From Chlorogloeopsis fritschii PCC 6912 (GTDB lineage Bacteria > Cyanobacteriota > Cyanobacteriia > Cyanobacteriales > Nostocaceae): DNA of 64,000 bases. The notes under the pieces were generated by a model. The model was not told the DNA's origin. It worked only from the letters and a program-made list of their open reading frames with translations, and ran no database searches. A program made the translations under genes and the position numbers. This document shows, one piece after another, positions 63,221 through 64,000 of the stretch (the first letter of the stretch is position 1; every line of letters begins with the position of its first letter). The DNA is taken from assembly GCF_000317285.1 (NCBI RefSeq), contig NZ_AJLN01000116.1, positions 434,001-498,000 on the forward strand, given 5' to 3'.

Positions 63221-63985
63221 GTGCTATCTACACTTATTGCTGACTTCCGCATTATTTTTGAACGCGATCCAGCGGCTCGTAACTGGTTAGAAGTATTATT
63301 TTGCTACCCCGGTTTGCAAGCTCTGCTGTTTCATCGCCTGTCTCACTGGCTCTACAATATTGGCATTCCCTTCATCCCTCGCCTGATTTCCCATATCGCT
63401 CGGTTTTTAACGGGAATTGAAATCCACCCCGGTGCTACGATTGGTAAGAGCGTCTTTATCGACCACGGGATGGGGGTAGTGATTGGCGAAACGGCGATCA
63501 TCGGAGATTATGCCCTGATTTATCAAGGTGTTACCCTTGGTGGTACTGGTAAAGAAAGCGGAAAGCGACACCCTACTTTAGGTGAAAACGTTGTAGTGGG
63601 TGCAGGAGCAAAAGTGCTGGGTAATATTCAAATCGGCAATAATGTCCGCATCGGCGCTGGCTCTGTTGTTCTCAGGGATGTACCTTCTAATTGCACTGTA
63701 GTAGGTATACCCGGTCGTATTATCTATCGTTCTGGAGTACGGGTTGCCCCTCTAGAACACAATAATTTACCAGATTCAGAAGCAGAAGTAATTCGTGCTT
63801 TAGTTGATCGCTTGGAATTGCTAGAACAACAAGTACAAACTTTACAAGAACGCCAGCCAACAACCACAACTCCTGTTTTGGTAGGTATATTGAATTGCAA
63901 CGAAGGTGACATACAACAAAATGCCCCTGCTTGCAATATCAGAGATAAGGCAATTCAGCAGTTTCTAGATGGTGCTGGAATTTAA
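63221..63985 (+). CDS. cysE: Serine O-acetyltransferase
   Basis: The 254-residue enzyme acetylates serine with acetyl-CoA, the first step of cysteine synthesis. The N-terminal helical domain ([25 protein letters not shown]) is followed by the left-handed beta-helix with His in [14 protein letters not shown] and [22 protein letters not shown]-terminal tail beyond residue 200 is Gln-rich and might reach the cysteine synthase active site. The start is GTG 63221 ([10 protein letters not shown]). An STRR array lies 100 bp upstream. Its partner gene is not in the window. Confidence 0.95.
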   Translation: MLSTLIADFRIIFERDPAARNWLEVLFCYPGLQALLFHRLSHWLYNIGIPFIPRLISHIARFLTGIEIHPGATIGKSVFIDHGMGVVIGETAIIGDYALIYQGVTLGGTGKESGKRHPTLGENVVVGAGAKVLGNIQIGNNVRIGAGSVVLRDVPSNCTVVGIPGRIIYRSGVRVAPLEHNNLPDSEAEVIRALVDRLELLEQQVQTLQERQPTTTTPVLVGILNCNEGDIQQNAPACNIRDKAIQQFLDGAGI

Positions 63986-64000
63986 GAAAGAAGTCAGAAG

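Overview
The window is chromosomal DNA of a filamentous, probably heterocyst-forming cyanobacterium (order Nostocales). Four things point there. The HIP1 octamer GCGATCGC is scattered through genes and spacers. Heptameric repeats of the TGACTAA/TGACAAA type (STRR-like) are present. There is a cyanobacterial NDH-1 gene pair (ndhF, ndhD) next to a RuBisCO-type LysR regulator (rbcR). Several protein families are typical of this group: PEP-CTERM proteins, NnrU, DUF3352, DUF2232, and Ser/Thr kinases with zinc-ribbon or membrane parts. Genus cannot be fixed from the sequence. No rRNA, tRNA, CRISPR array, prophage or complete insertion sequence was seen.

Layout. 1-7.2 kb: the N-terminal ~1038 residues of a giant protein with an Hsp70/actin-like ATPase domain (minus strand, runs off the left edge), then a Crp-family regulator, a DUF2232 membrane protein and a cobT-like gene. 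7.9-15.1 kb: a Tat-type lipoprotein binding protein, a subtilase, a small protein resembling the subtilase's own N-terminal prodomain, glgC, a P-loop kinase and a zinc-finger-less DnaJ. 15.2-22.3 kb: ndhD and ndhF (minus strand, separated by a terminator), a thioredoxin with a CGLC active site, NnrU and rbcR. 22.5-31.2 kb: a zinc-ribbon Ser/Thr kinase, two tandem membrane-anchored PstS-like proteins, a regulator with an NtcA-like recognition helix, an arginyl-tRNA-synthetase remnant (DALR protein), a likely small RNA, a HAD phosphatase and a PEP-CTERM/DUF4114 protein. 31.2-45 kb: polA, a second Ser/Thr kinase, a second PEP-CTERM protein, a DUF697 GTPase, a DUF937 protein with a calcium loop, a NmrA/isochorismatase-like pair, an HtrA protease without a signal peptide, and a small EamA protein. 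45-64 kb: fused proline catabolism enzyme (PutA type), GNAT, two histidine kinases, a BtuF-like protein, a 58-aa membrane ORF with its own terminator, a minus-strand cluster (TPR protein, two paralogous membrane proteins, glycerophosphodiesterase), hrcA, rhodanese, a DUF3352 lipoprotein, a PPC-like secreted protein and cysE.

Most of the window is housekeeping and signalling, with genes usually transcribed singly or in pairs. Spacers are unusually rich in repeats: a 66-67 bp miniature inverted-repeat element in three copies, a GC-rich repeat family in at least two related copies, STRR arrays that reach into start codons, and purine/pyrimidine hairpin repeats that have also entered three coding sequences in frame. 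The most promising unexplained items are the subtilase with its free-standing prodomain-like partner, the candidate small RNA near 28.84 kb, the structured terminator-like RNA near 53.1 kb, and the kinase with two PstS-like proteins but no transporter.
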